Part shown: piece after piece, positions 1-7,478 of the stretch
How positions within the stretch are numbered: the first letter of the stretch is position 1
How the letters are laid out: each line of letters begins with the position of its first letter
Origin: CSP1-5 sp964558395
GTDB lineage: Bacteria > Methylomirabilota > Methylomirabilia > Methylomirabilales > CSP1-5
Direction: 5' to 3'
Assembly: GCA_964558395.1 (NCBI GenBank)
Contig: CAZLDS010000032.1
Span: forward strand, 1-33,960
DNA: 33,960 nucleotides
The notes under the pieces: generated by a model
Seen by the model: the letters and a program-made list of their open reading frames with translations, nothing else
Told to the model about the DNA's origin: nothing
Database searches by the model: none
Made by a program: the position numbers and the translations under genes

Positions 1-2
1 AT

Positions 3-43
3 GATGCTTCTGGGTGCTCCTGGTACGGGGTGTTCTGGTAGCA
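3..43 (+). repeat. Left copy of an imperfect inverted repeat
   Basis: The segment contains GATGCTTCTGG, then ten extra bases, then a 20-base block ending in GTTCTGGTAGCA. The same two blocks, joined without the ten bases and with one mismatch, occur in reverse complement at 1192-1223. No transposase gene lies between the copies. It could be a dispersed intergenic repeat or the end of a small non-autonomous element. Confidence 0.6.
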
Positions 44-403
44 GTGTGGTAGCAAAAGCCGACCACCCATGTAGTGTCCCCTAGGGGGGGTAATGACATG
101 CCAACTGTCTTGCGAGACTTAAAGGACGAGGGTGGTAGCTCTTGCCTGGCGAGTGAGATGTGCAGATTACTGGTTGTAACCCAGACCGCAGAGGGCACTA
201 TTGAACTGTCGAGCGTGGGGAGATTGGGCATAGATAGAAGGCAAATCCAGGTGTGGGTCCGCGAAGTGATTTCGGCGAATACTAAACGCCGTTCCCGAGG
301 TGGGGTTTGCACCAAACCAGCCATTGACGCTACTTCTTACGCTTAAAATCCTACGAGAATTCCATCCTTCAATCGGAGGGCAGCGGTATCAGAAATGGTG
401 CGT
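44..403. other. Stretch without a convincing gene
   Basis: A frame on the + strand could start at the ATG at 98, behind a G-rich run that could serve as a ribosome site, and run to 346. Its translation resembles no family I recognise and has a weak coding look. It may be a remnant. A short palindrome, CCCCTAGGGG, lies at about 79-88. Confidence 0.3.
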
Positions 404-805
404 TCATTCCGCGCTTGGACGGAACATGGACCGAACGATATCGCACACCAGCTGGGCCCGCTCCCGGAGTTCCCGCAGCTGCTCCAGCTGCCGCCGGAGC
501 TCTTGCTCCATGGGCTCCGCCTCTTGGACAAACTTGGCGAAGGTGGCTCCGCTCTCCCCATCGATCTCCTCCCGGAGTTGCGCAATCCGATTCATTATGT
601 CGTCTGTCGAAGTGAGTCGATCGCTTAACAGGGTCCGCACTTCGTACAACCGATCAATCAGGCCCAAGGGGGCTATCACCAACTTTTCGAGCCTCGCGAT
701 CCGCCCTTGCTCCCGGTACTCCTGTAATTCCGTCTGGGAACGCTCCATTTTCCTCCTCCGATACTCTTCGTCAGCCCATTCAATGGCATCCCGTGTTTTA
801 CTCAT
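404..805 (-). CDS. Small coiled-coil hypothetical protein
   Basis: The 133-residue product is rich in Glu, Arg, Gln and Leu. Long heptad-like helices cover about residues 8-45 and 80-125, so a soluble coiled-coil protein is likely; there is no signal peptide or membrane span. The start at 805 has a textbook ribosome site (AAGGAGG, five bases before ATG), and a consensus-like promoter lies about 150 bases upstream. Between promoter and gene sits a hairpin with a T-run, so expression may be attenuated or the leader may be a separate small RNA. I do not recognise the family. A long open frame on the opposite strand is a shadow: it lacks comparable start signals. Confidence 0.7.
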   Translation of the reverse strand: MSKTRDAIEWADEEYRRRKMERSQTELQEYREQGRIARLEKLVIAPLGLIDRLYEVRTLLSDRLTSTDDIMNRIAQLREEIDGESGATFAKFVQEAEPMEQELRRQLEQLRELRERAQLVCDIVRSMFRPSAE

Positions 806-856
806 GAGAGCCTCCTTGCGATAAGGGGATCTTTCGTCCCCAGTTTCCGGTCTTCA

Positions 857-896
857 AAAGAAAAAGCCCGCGAAGGAATCTTCGCCTCCTGCGGGC
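857..896 (-). terminator. Rho-independent terminator in the leader of the coiled-coil gene
   Basis: Read on the minus strand, GCCCGC pairs with GCGGGC, with an inner GCGAAG/CTTCGC-type pairing, and the stem is followed directly by TTTTTCTTTT. It lies between the promoter at 953-981 and the gene start at 805. Confidence 0.75.
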
Positions 897-946
897 AGCG
901 TGGGCCGTATCGGTCGGCACGTCCGTGGTACCGCTCCGACTCCTAA
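858..946 (-). ncRNA. Candidate small RNA or attenuator leader of about 90 nt
   Basis: A strong promoter sits just upstream and a U-tailed hairpin ends the unit. No open frame fits inside. Near its 5' end GTCGG can pair with CCGAC, and inside that arm lie a GGTACC palindrome and a CACG/CGTG pairing, so a structured RNA is plausible. It matches no riboswitch consensus I know. It is either a stand-alone small RNA with read-through to the coiled-coil gene or a regulatory leader controlling that gene. Confidence 0.5.
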
Positions 947-952
947 GTACTT

Positions 953-981
953 AGTTTAATTCAGCTTAGCTCCATTGTCAA
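953..981 (-). promoter_or_regulatory. Sigma-70 promoter for the leader RNA and coiled-coil gene
   Basis: On the minus strand there is a perfect -35 TTGACA (976-981), a 17-base spacer and -10 TAAACT (953-958). Transcription would start near 946. Confidence 0.7.
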
Positions 982-1346
982 GGAAGTAATGACGTTGGCT
1001 TCCGTAGGACGAGCCGGGCGGAAAGGTCCAGCCCCTTCAGGAAGGAATGCCACAGGGTAGTCTGACTACTAGAGTTTGTGAGACGGCCGCCATGCCCCGA
1101 GGGCCGGCGAGGGGAACAGCCCCCGCAGCATGGTGCCGCGAGAGCTGGTGTTTCTCCTTTCTCCGGGGTTAGGCTTCACCCCGGGTCCATATGCTACCAG
1201 AACACCCCGCACCAGAAGCATCCAGGGAGCAGGATCGGTCAGTCCAAATCCTCGGGTTGTTGCGGGGATAGGTCTTCTTGGGTTGCTGAGGTGAGGTCTG
1301 GGGAGAAGGGCGAATCAGTGGGTCGGTTAGTGGGTCTGGTTAGCCC
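982..1346. other. Noncoding stretch with short repeats
   Basis: No open frame here looks coding. The stretch holds the right copy of the inverted repeat (1192-1223). Near its end a roughly 13-base unit, GTGGGTCGGTTA then GTGGGTCTGGTTA (about 1318-1344), is repeated in tandem, directly downstream of the PilZ-like gene. Confidence 0.5.
1192..1223 (-). repeat. Right copy of the imperfect inverted repeat
   Basis: Read on the minus strand it gives GATGCTTCTGG followed by a block ending GTTCTGGTAGCA, the partner of 3-43. The two copies share 11 plus 19 of 20 bases; the left copy carries a ten-base insertion between the blocks. Confidence 0.6.
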
Positions 1347-1748
1347 TTAGGGGCCGCCGCCGGCGGAGCCGGTGTGGGCCCAGAGAGACTGGATGAGGCT
1401 CTTGAGGATGTGCTCAGCTGCTGGCGTGAGGGTGCGGAATTCCAGAATGGTCTTGTAATGCTGGCCTCCATCAGGTCCATCGACGCTCAACCGGCTGTGC
1501 GCGAGGCGACACCGGATGGTTGACAGGTCCCCGTTGATCCCCAGTTGCAGAAAGCACGGGCTCCCCGCCTGAAAGATCCCCTGGTGCTCTACCAGCGCTC
1601 CCCTGAGCGTCAGATCCAGGACCTCCACCATCTGCAGGGTTATCATGCTATCCATAATCCCGCACATGCGAACCCGCAGGGGCTTCTGGAACTGGGCGTC
1701 ATTACCCTTCACTCGTTTCCGGAATGCCTTCATAGCCTCAAACCCCAT
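1347..1748 (-). CDS. PilZ-like domain protein (possible c-di-GMP effector)
   Basis: The 133-residue product has no signal peptide or membrane span. From about residue 22 it shows the PilZ pattern: a basic LRVR segment, a D-x-x-x-R-G stretch (DLTLRGALVEH) and a beta-rich body with CRLAHSRLS and a closing LEF. PilZ domains bind cyclic di-GMP and regulate motility, exopolysaccharide or biofilm traits. The N-terminal RxxxR element is not clean here, so ligand binding is uncertain. The start at 1748 has only a weak ribosome site; the in-frame ATG at 1733 is an alternative. An extended -10 (TGCTATACT) lies about 35 bases upstream. No partner gene adjoins it. Confidence 0.6.
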   Translation of the reverse strand: MGFEAMKAFRKRVKGNDAQFQKPLRVRMCGIMDSMITLQMVEVLDLTLRGALVEHQGIFQAGSPCFLQLGINGDLSTIRCRLAHSRLSVDGPDGGQHYKTILEFRTLTPAAEHILKSLIQSLWAHTGSAGGGP

Positions 1749-1783
1749 AGCGTCTTCCCGGGGCCATGCTCAACGGCCGATGG

Positions 1784-1789
1784 AGTATA
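1784..1789 (-). promoter_or_regulatory. Extended -10 element for the PilZ-like gene
   Basis: The minus strand reads TGC-TATACT, a near-consensus -10 with an upstream TG. No good -35 is visible, which is tolerated for extended -10 promoters. Transcription would start near 1777, about 30 bases before the gene. Confidence 0.4.
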
Positions 1790-2128
1790 GCAGAAATCGT
1801 ACCAGGATGCCTCGATTTTCGATCTGTGTCTTTACTCTTTAGTTTCAAACTGTTCCCTAGAAAGACCCCTCCAAGCATGGCATCGCATCCTCTGGTGAGT
1901 GCGTAGAAACCCATCATTATAATAGCCGGACTGAACGAGATTTGGGCGGGTGATAAAAAGGGCGGGGAAGAGGCCACGGAGGCGATGGGCCTCCGCCACC
2001 CGCTTGAATCCGCGAAGTGAGCCGACATGTCCGTGCGCAGTCTGGTTGACGTAAGCCCCCTCCGACATTGCTTTCTCGGGGTCATTCCTGTAGGATACAA
2101 GAGATCCTCACCGAGAGAGGGAGCTATA
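1790..2128. other. Spacer between the divergent PilZ-like gene and queG
   Basis: No convincing gene. It holds the AT-rich palindrome ATTATAAT (1916-1923), which supplies a TATAAT on both strands without a matching -35, and a GGAGGC/GCCTCC hairpin near 1978-1993. Small minus-strand open frames here have no family resemblance and no ribosome site. Confidence 0.4.
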
Positions 2129-3319
2129 GTGAGCGTGCGAGGGAAACGAGCGCGATTGTCGCGACGGGTGAAGGACCTCGCGCGAGAGGTCGGGTTCGAC
2201 CTGGTCGGGATCTCGGCGGTCGGTCCACCTCCCCATGGCGAATCGTTTTCCGATTGGCTGCGGCGGGGCTTTGCCGGAGAAATGGCCTACATCGAAAGGG
2301 GCGCGACGAAACGCCTTCACCCAGGAGATTTTCTTCCCTGGGCGAAGTCAATCGTCTCAGTGGCGCTTAACTACTACGTGCCTCTTCACCGCGAGGACGT
2401 TCAAGAAGATGGGCTGCGGGGGTGGATCTCTCGCTATGCCTGGGGGGATGACTACCACGCGATCATGGAGGCGCGTCTCGACGAACTCCTGACGGGGATC
2501 CGGGCCGAAGTGGGGAAGTCAGTCGAGGGGCGCCCATATGTGGATACTGGACCCGTGCTCGAGCGGGACTTCAGCGCGCTTGCCGGCATCGGCTGGATCG
2601 GAAAAAACACCACGCTGATCCATCCCCGGCGCGGATCGTGGTTCTTCCTTGGGGAGCTTTTCCTGAGCGTCGAGCTCGAAAGCGACCGATCGATCCGGGA
2701 TCGATGCGGAGGGTGCGATCTGTGCATCCGGGCTTGCCCGACGGGAGCATTGGTGGGACCGTATCTCCTCGATAGTAGGCGGTGCATCTCCTACCTCACC
2801 ATCGAGCTGAAGGGAAGCGTGCCGAATGAGATGCGTCCCTTGATCGGCGATCATATCTTTGGGTGTGACATCTGCCAGGATGTCTGCCCGTATAATAAGA
2901 AAGCCAGGTCTAGCGCCGAGGAAGGATTCTGGCCGCGGGAAGAGCATTTCGCTCCTGATCTCATCTCGCTGCTTGGGGTGACCGAAGAAGAGTTTCGAAA
3001 ACGGTTCAAAGGAAGTCCGATCCGCCGTGCCAAGCGACGCGGCCTACTCCGGAACGTCGCGGTAGCCTTAGGAAATCTCCGAAGGGAAGAGGCGGTCCGT
3101 GCCTTGACGCGGGTCCTTTTGGAAGATCCGGAGCAACTGGTGCGAGTTCATGCTGCCTGGGCGTTGGGTCAAATCGGAGGGGCGGCAGCCGAAGAGGGAC
3201 TGATGAGAGCCCTCGCGGAGGAGTGTGATGCGGAGGTCCGAGAAGAAATTCACCTCTCCCTGGGAGGAAGCGGTCAGATGGCAGCGGTCGGCAGTCAGCA
3301 ATCGGGAGAAAGCAGCTAG
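2129..3319 (+). CDS. queG: Epoxyqueuosine reductase
   Basis: QueG carries out the last step of queuosine synthesis, reducing epoxyqueuosine in tRNA to queuosine with cobalamin and two [4Fe-4S] clusters, in the cytoplasm. The 396-residue product has the family core with VDTGPVLER (conserved Asp) and GWIGKNT. Cluster ligands are Cys193, 196, 199 and 203 (CGGCDLC...CP) and Cys246, 249 and 253 (CDICQDVCPYN). HEAT-like repeats follow from about residue 310. I chose GTG 2129 because GGGAG lies six bases upstream and the protein then begins close to the family start; the frame is open further upstream. The last ~15 residues (Gly, Ser, Gln) are encoded by an intergenic-type repeat that has run into the gene. 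The next gene is 140 bases downstream on the same strand. Confidence 0.93.
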   Translation: MSVRGKRARLSRRVKDLAREVGFDLVGISAVGPPPHGESFSDWLRRGFAGEMAYIERGATKRLHPGDFLPWAKSIVSVALNYYVPLHREDVQEDGLRGWISRYAWGDDYHAIMEARLDELLTGIRAEVGKSVEGRPYVDTGPVLERDFSALAGIGWIGKNTTLIHPRRGSWFFLGELFLSVELESDRSIRDRCGGCDLCIRACPTGALVGPYLLDSRRCISYLTIELKGSVPNEMRPLIGDHIFGCDICQDVCPYNKKARSSAEEGFWPREEHFAPDLISLLGVTEEEFRKRFKGSPIRRAKRRGLLRNVAVALGNLRREEAVRALTRVLLEDPEQLVRVHAAWALGQIGGAAAEEGLMRALAEECDAEVREEIHLSLGGSGQMAAVGSQQSGESS

Positions 3320-3453
3320 CGTTAGTTAAAAGCCTGTCACGAGTCCACAAGTGAGGCATCAGTAGTTCCAAAGAAGCAATCGGCAGTCCGCACTCGTCGT
3401 CAGCACTCGAGTGAAGTCTTTTGCTGACAGCAGAAAGCTGATTGCTGGCAGTT
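3284..3453. repeat. Degenerate CAGTCAGCAATC-type spacer repeats
   Basis: Variants of the words GGCAGTCAGCAATC, GCAATCGGCAGTC, GTCAGCACTC and AGCTGATTGCTG recur through this spacer and reach into the 3' end of queG. Such low-complexity repeats also occur, with other words, at 4661-4728, 16668-16866, 21625-21660 and 23695-23780. Confidence 0.5.
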
Positions 3454-3458
3454 ACCAC

Positions 3459-4649
3459 ATGAATCTTTACGACGAGTTCTTCCGTTACCTCTGTCCCACA
3501 TCGGCTGAACCACTCGGGCTGGTCATCGAGCGGGCAGAGGGCTGCTTCCTTCGCACTCCTCAGGGAAGAAATATTCTCGACTTTGTATCCGGCATCGCCG
3601 TAAGCAACGTAGGTCATGGCTGTCCGGACGTCCTGCGGGAAATCAACGCTCAGGTCGAGCGACACCTCCACGTCATGGTCTATGGCGAGATGGTGCAAGA
3701 AGCACAGGTCGCTCTGGCCAAGCACCTCGCGGAGATTGCCCCAGGCGATTGCTCCATGACCTTTTTCTGTAACAGTGGGGCAGAAGCAATCGAGGGGGCG
3801 CTCAAGCTGTGTCGCAAGGCGACGGGTCGTCCCCGGATCGTTGCTTTTGGGGGCGCGTACCACGGAGACACCCTGGGCGCCCTGTCGATTGCGGGCGAGC
3901 CGCGATATCAGAAACCGTTTGCGCCGCTTCTTGCCGGGGTGGACCTGCTCCCCTTCGATGTGCTCGACCCGTTATGTGCCATCGACGAGCAGGTCGCGGC
4001 AGTCGTGATTGAGCCGATTCAGGGAGAGGCCGGAATTCGAGTCCCGAGTCCGGACTTTCTGCCGGTGCTGAGTGCTCGGTGCCGCGAAGCGGGTGCGCTC
4101 TTGGTCCTCGACGAGGTCCAAACAGGAATAGGCCGGACCGGGCGGTGGTTTGCGTGCGAGCACTGGGGCGTAGTCCCTGACTGTGTTGTTGTTGCCAAGG
4201 CGGTGGGGGGTGGGATGCCTTTGGGGGCGTTCATCGCCAGGCCGGAGTTGATGCGTACCCTTGCGGTTGATCCCCCGTTTGCCCATGTGACGACGTTCGG
4301 CGGCCACCCCGTCTCGTGTGCCGCGGGACTGGCCGCACTGCGCTTCATCGACCGGCATGGGCTTCTCGAAAATGCCGAAACCATGGGGGGCTATCTTTGG
4401 AGTGCGATTTCAGACCTTGCCGGCGTAAAGGAAGTCCGGGGGCTTGGGCTTCTTTTGGGAGTCGTCCTCGAAGACCCGTCTCTGACGCAGACGGTGCTTG
4501 ACCTGGCTTTGGAGCGGGAGCTGCTCGTGGGAGGCCTCCTGCACGTCGAGGGGGTGATCCGAATCGCCCCCCCGCTGGTGGTGTCCCGAGATTTGTGCGA
4601 TCGCGCCGTGGACATTCTCCGGGAGAGCCTGAGGATTGCTCGAACATGA
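3459..4649 (+). CDS. Class-III PLP-dependent aminotransferase
   Basis: The 396-residue product is a fold-type I, class-III aminotransferase. These enzymes transfer amino groups to or from omega-amines, aldehydes or keto acids using PLP. Visible are NSGAEAIEGALKLCRKATG (cofactor phosphate loop), GAYHGDTLGALS, VVIEPIQGEAG, the LDEVQTGIGRTG motif whose Asp contacts the PLP ring nitrogen, and the Schiff-base Lys247 in VAKAVGGGMPLGAF. The ATG at 3459 is preferred; an in-frame GTG at 3411 would add residues encoded by spacer repeat. The lux-type acyl activation and reductase genes follow, so an aldehyde made by them is a reasonable amino acceptor. Acetylornithine or 4-aminobutyrate transaminase activity cannot be excluded by sequence alone, so I give no symbol. 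Confidence 0.85.
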   Translation: MNLYDEFFRYLCPTSAEPLGLVIERAEGCFLRTPQGRNILDFVSGIAVSNVGHGCPDVLREINAQVERHLHVMVYGEMVQEAQVALAKHLAEIAPGDCSMTFFCNSGAEAIEGALKLCRKATGRPRIVAFGGAYHGDTLGALSIAGEPRYQKPFAPLLAGVDLLPFDVLDPLCAIDEQVAAVVIEPIQGEAGIRVPSPDFLPVLSARCREAGALLVLDEVQTGIGRTGRWFACEHWGVVPDCVVVAKAVGGGMPLGAFIARPELMRTLAVDPPFAHVTTFGGHPVSCAAGLAALRFIDRHGLLENAETMGGYLWSAISDLAGVKEVRGLGLLLGVVLEDPSLTQTVLDLALERELLVGGLLHVEGVIRIAPPLVVSRDLCDRAVDILRESLRIART

Positions 4650-4660
4650 TGATCGACCAG

Positions 4661-4728
4661 TCACAGTTCAGGGTTCACGGTGAGAGCCAGAAAGGCCAAC
4701 TGTGAACTGTCGACGGTGAACTGTAAAC
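4661..4728. repeat. GAACTGT/GTTCAGGG spacer repeat
   Basis: ACAGTTCAGGGTTCACGG is followed by several copies of TGAACTGT in the opposite sense. It fills the gap between the aminotransferase and the LuxE-type gene and could form a hairpin. The same words recur at 16668-16866 and 23695-23780. Confidence 0.55.
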
Positions 4729-4748
4729 CCCCGATGTCGGAGGGGCGG

Positions 4749-5825
4749 ATGCGAGAGCCGCTGGTCGAGCGTGTTCTGACATTCATACGCGAGTCACGAG
4801 AGCACGACTTCAATCAGCTGGCCCTCGACGTTTTTGCCTTTCAGTACGCGCAGAATGCGCCATATCGACGGTTTTGTGAGGGGCGAGGGATCGCGCCAGA
4901 TGCGATCGCCTCGTGGCAACAGATCCCGGCAGTCCCGACGTCTGCATTCAAGCTCGTCGACTTATGCTGTGCGCCGCCAGCGCACGTCTTCGTGACCAGT
5001 GGAACGAACCACGGAGCGGAACAGCGGGGACGACACGGATTTCCCTGGCTTGAGGTCTACCATAGCTCCCTCCTCGCCAATTTCGAGACCCACCTCCTGC
5101 CGGACGGGGCGCGGCCTCGAATGCTGATCCTTGCCCCTTCTCCGGACCGTCTCCCCAGCTCCTCGCTGTCCCATATGTTGGAGGTGGTGAGAAAAACCTA
5201 CGGGGGGAAAGAGAGCACGTATTATGTCGGGGAAACGGATATGAATCTCACGGCTCTCCTCACAACCTTGAAAGAGATCGAGGCACGGCGAGAACCAGTC
5301 TGCCTTCTCGGCACTTCCTTTGCCTTCATGCACCTCCTCGAGGCATGTCGCCAAGAGCGCCGTGGATTCACGCTCCCTGAAGGGAGTCGTCTCATGGACA
5401 CGGGGGGCTTCAAAGGTCGGTCGCGCGAAATCTCACGGGACAAGCTTCTGTGCCTCTACGAAGAGGTGTTTGCGATTCCCGAGAAATTCTGCATCAACGA
5501 ATATGGGATGACCGAAATGGGGTCCCAATTTTACGACAACGCGTTAAGAGATTGGGTGGAGGGACGCTCGCGGGCCCGCTTCAAGGAGGTCCCTCCGTGG
5601 GTTCGGACGCGCATTCTCGACCCGGCGACGCTGGAAGATCTCCCCGAGGGCGAAGTGGGGCTGCTCACCCACTGCGATCTGGCCAATTGCGGTTCGGTGA
5701 TGGCAGTAGAAACTGAGGATCTCGGATATAGGATCAGGGACGGGTTCGAGGTGGTGGGGCGAGCGCCCGAAGCCGAGACGCGGGGCTGCTCCTTGACCGT
5801 CGAGGAGTTGCAGAGGCGACGATGA
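4749..5825 (+). CDS. LuxE-type acyl-protein synthetase
   Basis: The family activates a carboxylic acid with ATP to an acyl-AMP, moves the acyl group to its own cysteine and passes it to the LuxC reductase. The 358-residue product fits LuxE length and shows TSGTNHGAEQRG (nucleotide-binding loop), MDTGGFKGRSREIS, NEYGMTEMGSQFYD (adenylate-forming signature) and DLGYRIRDGFEVVGR near the C-terminus. I chose ATG 4749 because GGAGGGG lies just before it; ATG 4734 is an in-frame alternative, and any earlier start would be encoded by spacer repeat. The stop overlaps the LuxC-type start (ATGA), a sign of translational coupling and matching function. No luxA or luxB is present, so light production is not implied. 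The natural acyl substrate is unknown. Confidence 0.85.
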   Translation: MREPLVERVLTFIRESREHDFNQLALDVFAFQYAQNAPYRRFCEGRGIAPDAIASWQQIPAVPTSAFKLVDLCCAPPAHVFVTSGTNHGAEQRGRHGFPWLEVYHSSLLANFETHLLPDGARPRMLILAPSPDRLPSSSLSHMLEVVRKTYGGKESTYYVGETDMNLTALLTTLKEIEARREPVCLLGTSFAFMHLLEACRQERRGFTLPEGSRLMDTGGFKGRSREISRDKLLCLYEEVFAIPEKFCINEYGMTEMGSQFYDNALRDWVEGRSRARFKEVPPWVRTRILDPATLEDLPEGEVGLLTHCDLANCGSVMAVETEDLGYRIRDGFEVVGRAPEAETRGCSLTVEELQRRR

Positions 5826-7195
5826 GGGCGGCCGGCTACCATCTTCCTGCTCAGGTCTCGGGATTTGAGACCGAGGTACTGTCGTTCGGGGAAGTCACCC
5901 TAGAGGTGCCCCGCGTGACCTCGTCACTCCTCACCGATGTGATCGGGCACCTCGAAACGGCCCGGGAGCGACTGCGGAAACGGAAGGCACGAGAAATCGC
6001 TGAGGTCCTGTCGGCAGTCTTCGCTCGCTGGAGGGAGCGTACCGATCCCCTGCGGCAGCTGGCAGAATCGGTTCTGCCGGCGGTCACCCGGTTTTCTCCA
6101 GCCATGGTGGTCCACGGTCTGGATCTGCTGTCCCAGGGATACGGGGAGGATGCGTTTCTCGAGCTGCTCCAGGAATCTGGAGCCGAGGAAGACCTGGAAG
6201 GGTTTGTCCATCGGGGGTCGCATCTTCGCCGTGCCTACACCCCTTCTTTGACCATGCATGTGTTGGCGGGAAACATTCCGGGCGTAGGGCTATCCGGTCT
6301 CGTCGCAACCACGCTCCTCGGATCGGCTTCTCTCGTGAAGCCCGCGTCGGGGGATCCACTCTCGGTCTCGTTGTGGGCTGCCTCGGTGGCCAGACAGGAC
6401 CCAGAGATCGGTGAGTGTCTCGCCGTCCTGTGGTGGCCGCGGGGACAGACCGATGTCGAGGCGGTGGCGTTGGACGGCGCGGACGTCGTCATCGCATACG
6501 GCAGCGAGCGGACGATTCGCGAATTGCAGGGGCGAGTCCGATCGCGATTCCTTGGCCATGGTCACCGTATGAGTTTCGGTGTGGTCGGCCGGGAGGTCTT
6601 GGTGAGGGCGGATGAGGTGGCAGAGCGGGCAGCCTACGATGCTTCCCTCTTTGACCAGCAAGGGTGTCTCTCTCCGCATTGCTTTTATGTGGAAGAAAGA
6701 GGTGTGGTCAGCCCGAAGGAGTTCGCCGCATTACTTGCTGCCGCCATGGCGAAATGGGCAGAGTGCCTTCCTCCTGGTTCCCTGACCCGAGGGGAGGCGG
6801 CGGCGGTCCGGAAATTCCGGTCCGCATATGAAGCCCAAGGGATGACGGGGAAAGATACTGCACTTTTCGTGGATCCGCAGGGGCTCGAGTGGACCGTCAT
6901 CTACGAAGGCGACCCGACTTTTTCCCCTTCGTGCCTCCACCGCACGGTTTTGGTCAAACCCGTGGCGGACCTGTCCGAGGTGGCAGGCCCACTGCGATCA
7001 TGGCGCCCATATCTACAAGCGGCAGGAGTGGCGGTTGCACCAGAGCGGGCTAGGATGTTGGCCGATGCGTTAGGCCGTGCAGGGGTCAACCGGGTGTGTC
7101 CCCTGGGGAGGATGCAAGCCCCTCCGCTGACATGGCGCCAAGAGGGACGCTTCCTCCTCCGCGATCTGTTGCGATGGACTGATCTGGAGGTGTAG
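5822..7195 (+). CDS. LuxC-type acyl-CoA/acyl-enzyme reductase
   Basis: LuxC-type enzymes use NADPH to reduce an acyl group held on a cysteine to the aldehyde; they belong to the aldehyde-dehydrogenase superfamily. The 457-residue product has the family core MHVLAGNIPGVGLSGLVATT (residues ~142-161), SASLVKPASGDPLS for the cofactor region, and Cys282 in DQQGCLSPHCFYVE as the likely acyl-accepting residue. It overlaps the LuxE-type gene by four bases. With the upstream aminotransferase the set could turn an acid into an aldehyde and then an amine. The family assignment is firm; the substrate and end product are inferred. Confidence 0.87.
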   Translation: MRAAGYHLPAQVSGFETEVLSFGEVTLEVPRVTSSLLTDVIGHLETARERLRKRKAREIAEVLSAVFARWRERTDPLRQLAESVLPAVTRFSPAMVVHGLDLLSQGYGEDAFLELLQESGAEEDLEGFVHRGSHLRRAYTPSLTMHVLAGNIPGVGLSGLVATTLLGSASLVKPASGDPLSVSLWAASVARQDPEIGECLAVLWWPRGQTDVEAVALDGADVVIAYGSERTIRELQGRVRSRFLGHGHRMSFGVVGREVLVRADEVAERAAYDASLFDQQGCLSPHCFYVEERGVVSPKEFAALLAAAMAKWAECLPPGSLTRGEAAAVRKFRSAYEAQGMTGKDTALFVDPQGLEWTVIYEGDPTFSPSCLHRTVLVKPVADLSEVAGPLRSWRPYLQAAGVAVAPERARMLADALGRAGVNRVCPLGRMQAPPLTWRQEGRFLLRDLLRWTDLEV

Positions 7196-7200
7196 ACGCG

Positions 7201-7467
7201 ATGGGCAAACTCTGGGATCGTCTCATCACGGCCTTCAGGGGGTCCGTCAAGGCGCCGGAGGTGCTGCCCCGCCGAAGCCCCTGGGTCCTGGTGGCCCATG
7301 TTTCTCCCGGTTCCGATCTTCAGTGCCATTTCTGCGGCCGGAAAGGGGGCGAAACCGGTCATCATGAGAAAGGCCAATTCGGTCTGGTCCAGGCCCGCCA
7401 CAATCCCCGTCTCGAACACGTGGTCTGCACCGAGTGCCTGCAGTGGAATAGGATCACTGCTGCCTAA
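7201..7467 (+). CDS. Small zinc-ribbon protein, unknown function
   Basis: The 88-residue product has two CxxC pairs, CHFC near residue 42 and CTEC near residue 79, separated by a His-rich stretch (GGETGHHEKGQFG), as in small zinc ribbons. It starts six bases after the LuxC-type stop, so it is probably co-transcribed. There is no signal peptide or membrane span. A metal-binding adaptor or regulator is possible; I recognise no family. Confidence 0.6.
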   Translation: MGKLWDRLITAFRGSVKAPEVLPRRSPWVLVAHVSPGSDLQCHFCGRKGGETGHHEKGQFGLVQARHNPRLEHVVCTECLQWNRITAA

Positions 7468-7478
7468 ATGCTTTCTCT

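Noticed and set aside
915..945. T-box-like GTGGTACCGC on the + strand, as in tRNA-responsive leaders
   Set aside because: GGTACC is palindromic, no + strand aminoacyl-tRNA synthetase or amino-acid gene follows, and the terminator with its T-run reads on the minus strand.
1916..1923. Perfect TATAAT as a queG promoter
   Set aside because: It is the core of a palindrome, has no -35 at proper spacing on either strand, and lies over 200 bases from queG.
4749..7195. A bioluminescence (lux) operon
   Set aside because: Only LuxE- and LuxC-type genes are present; there are no luxA, luxB or luxD genes in the window.
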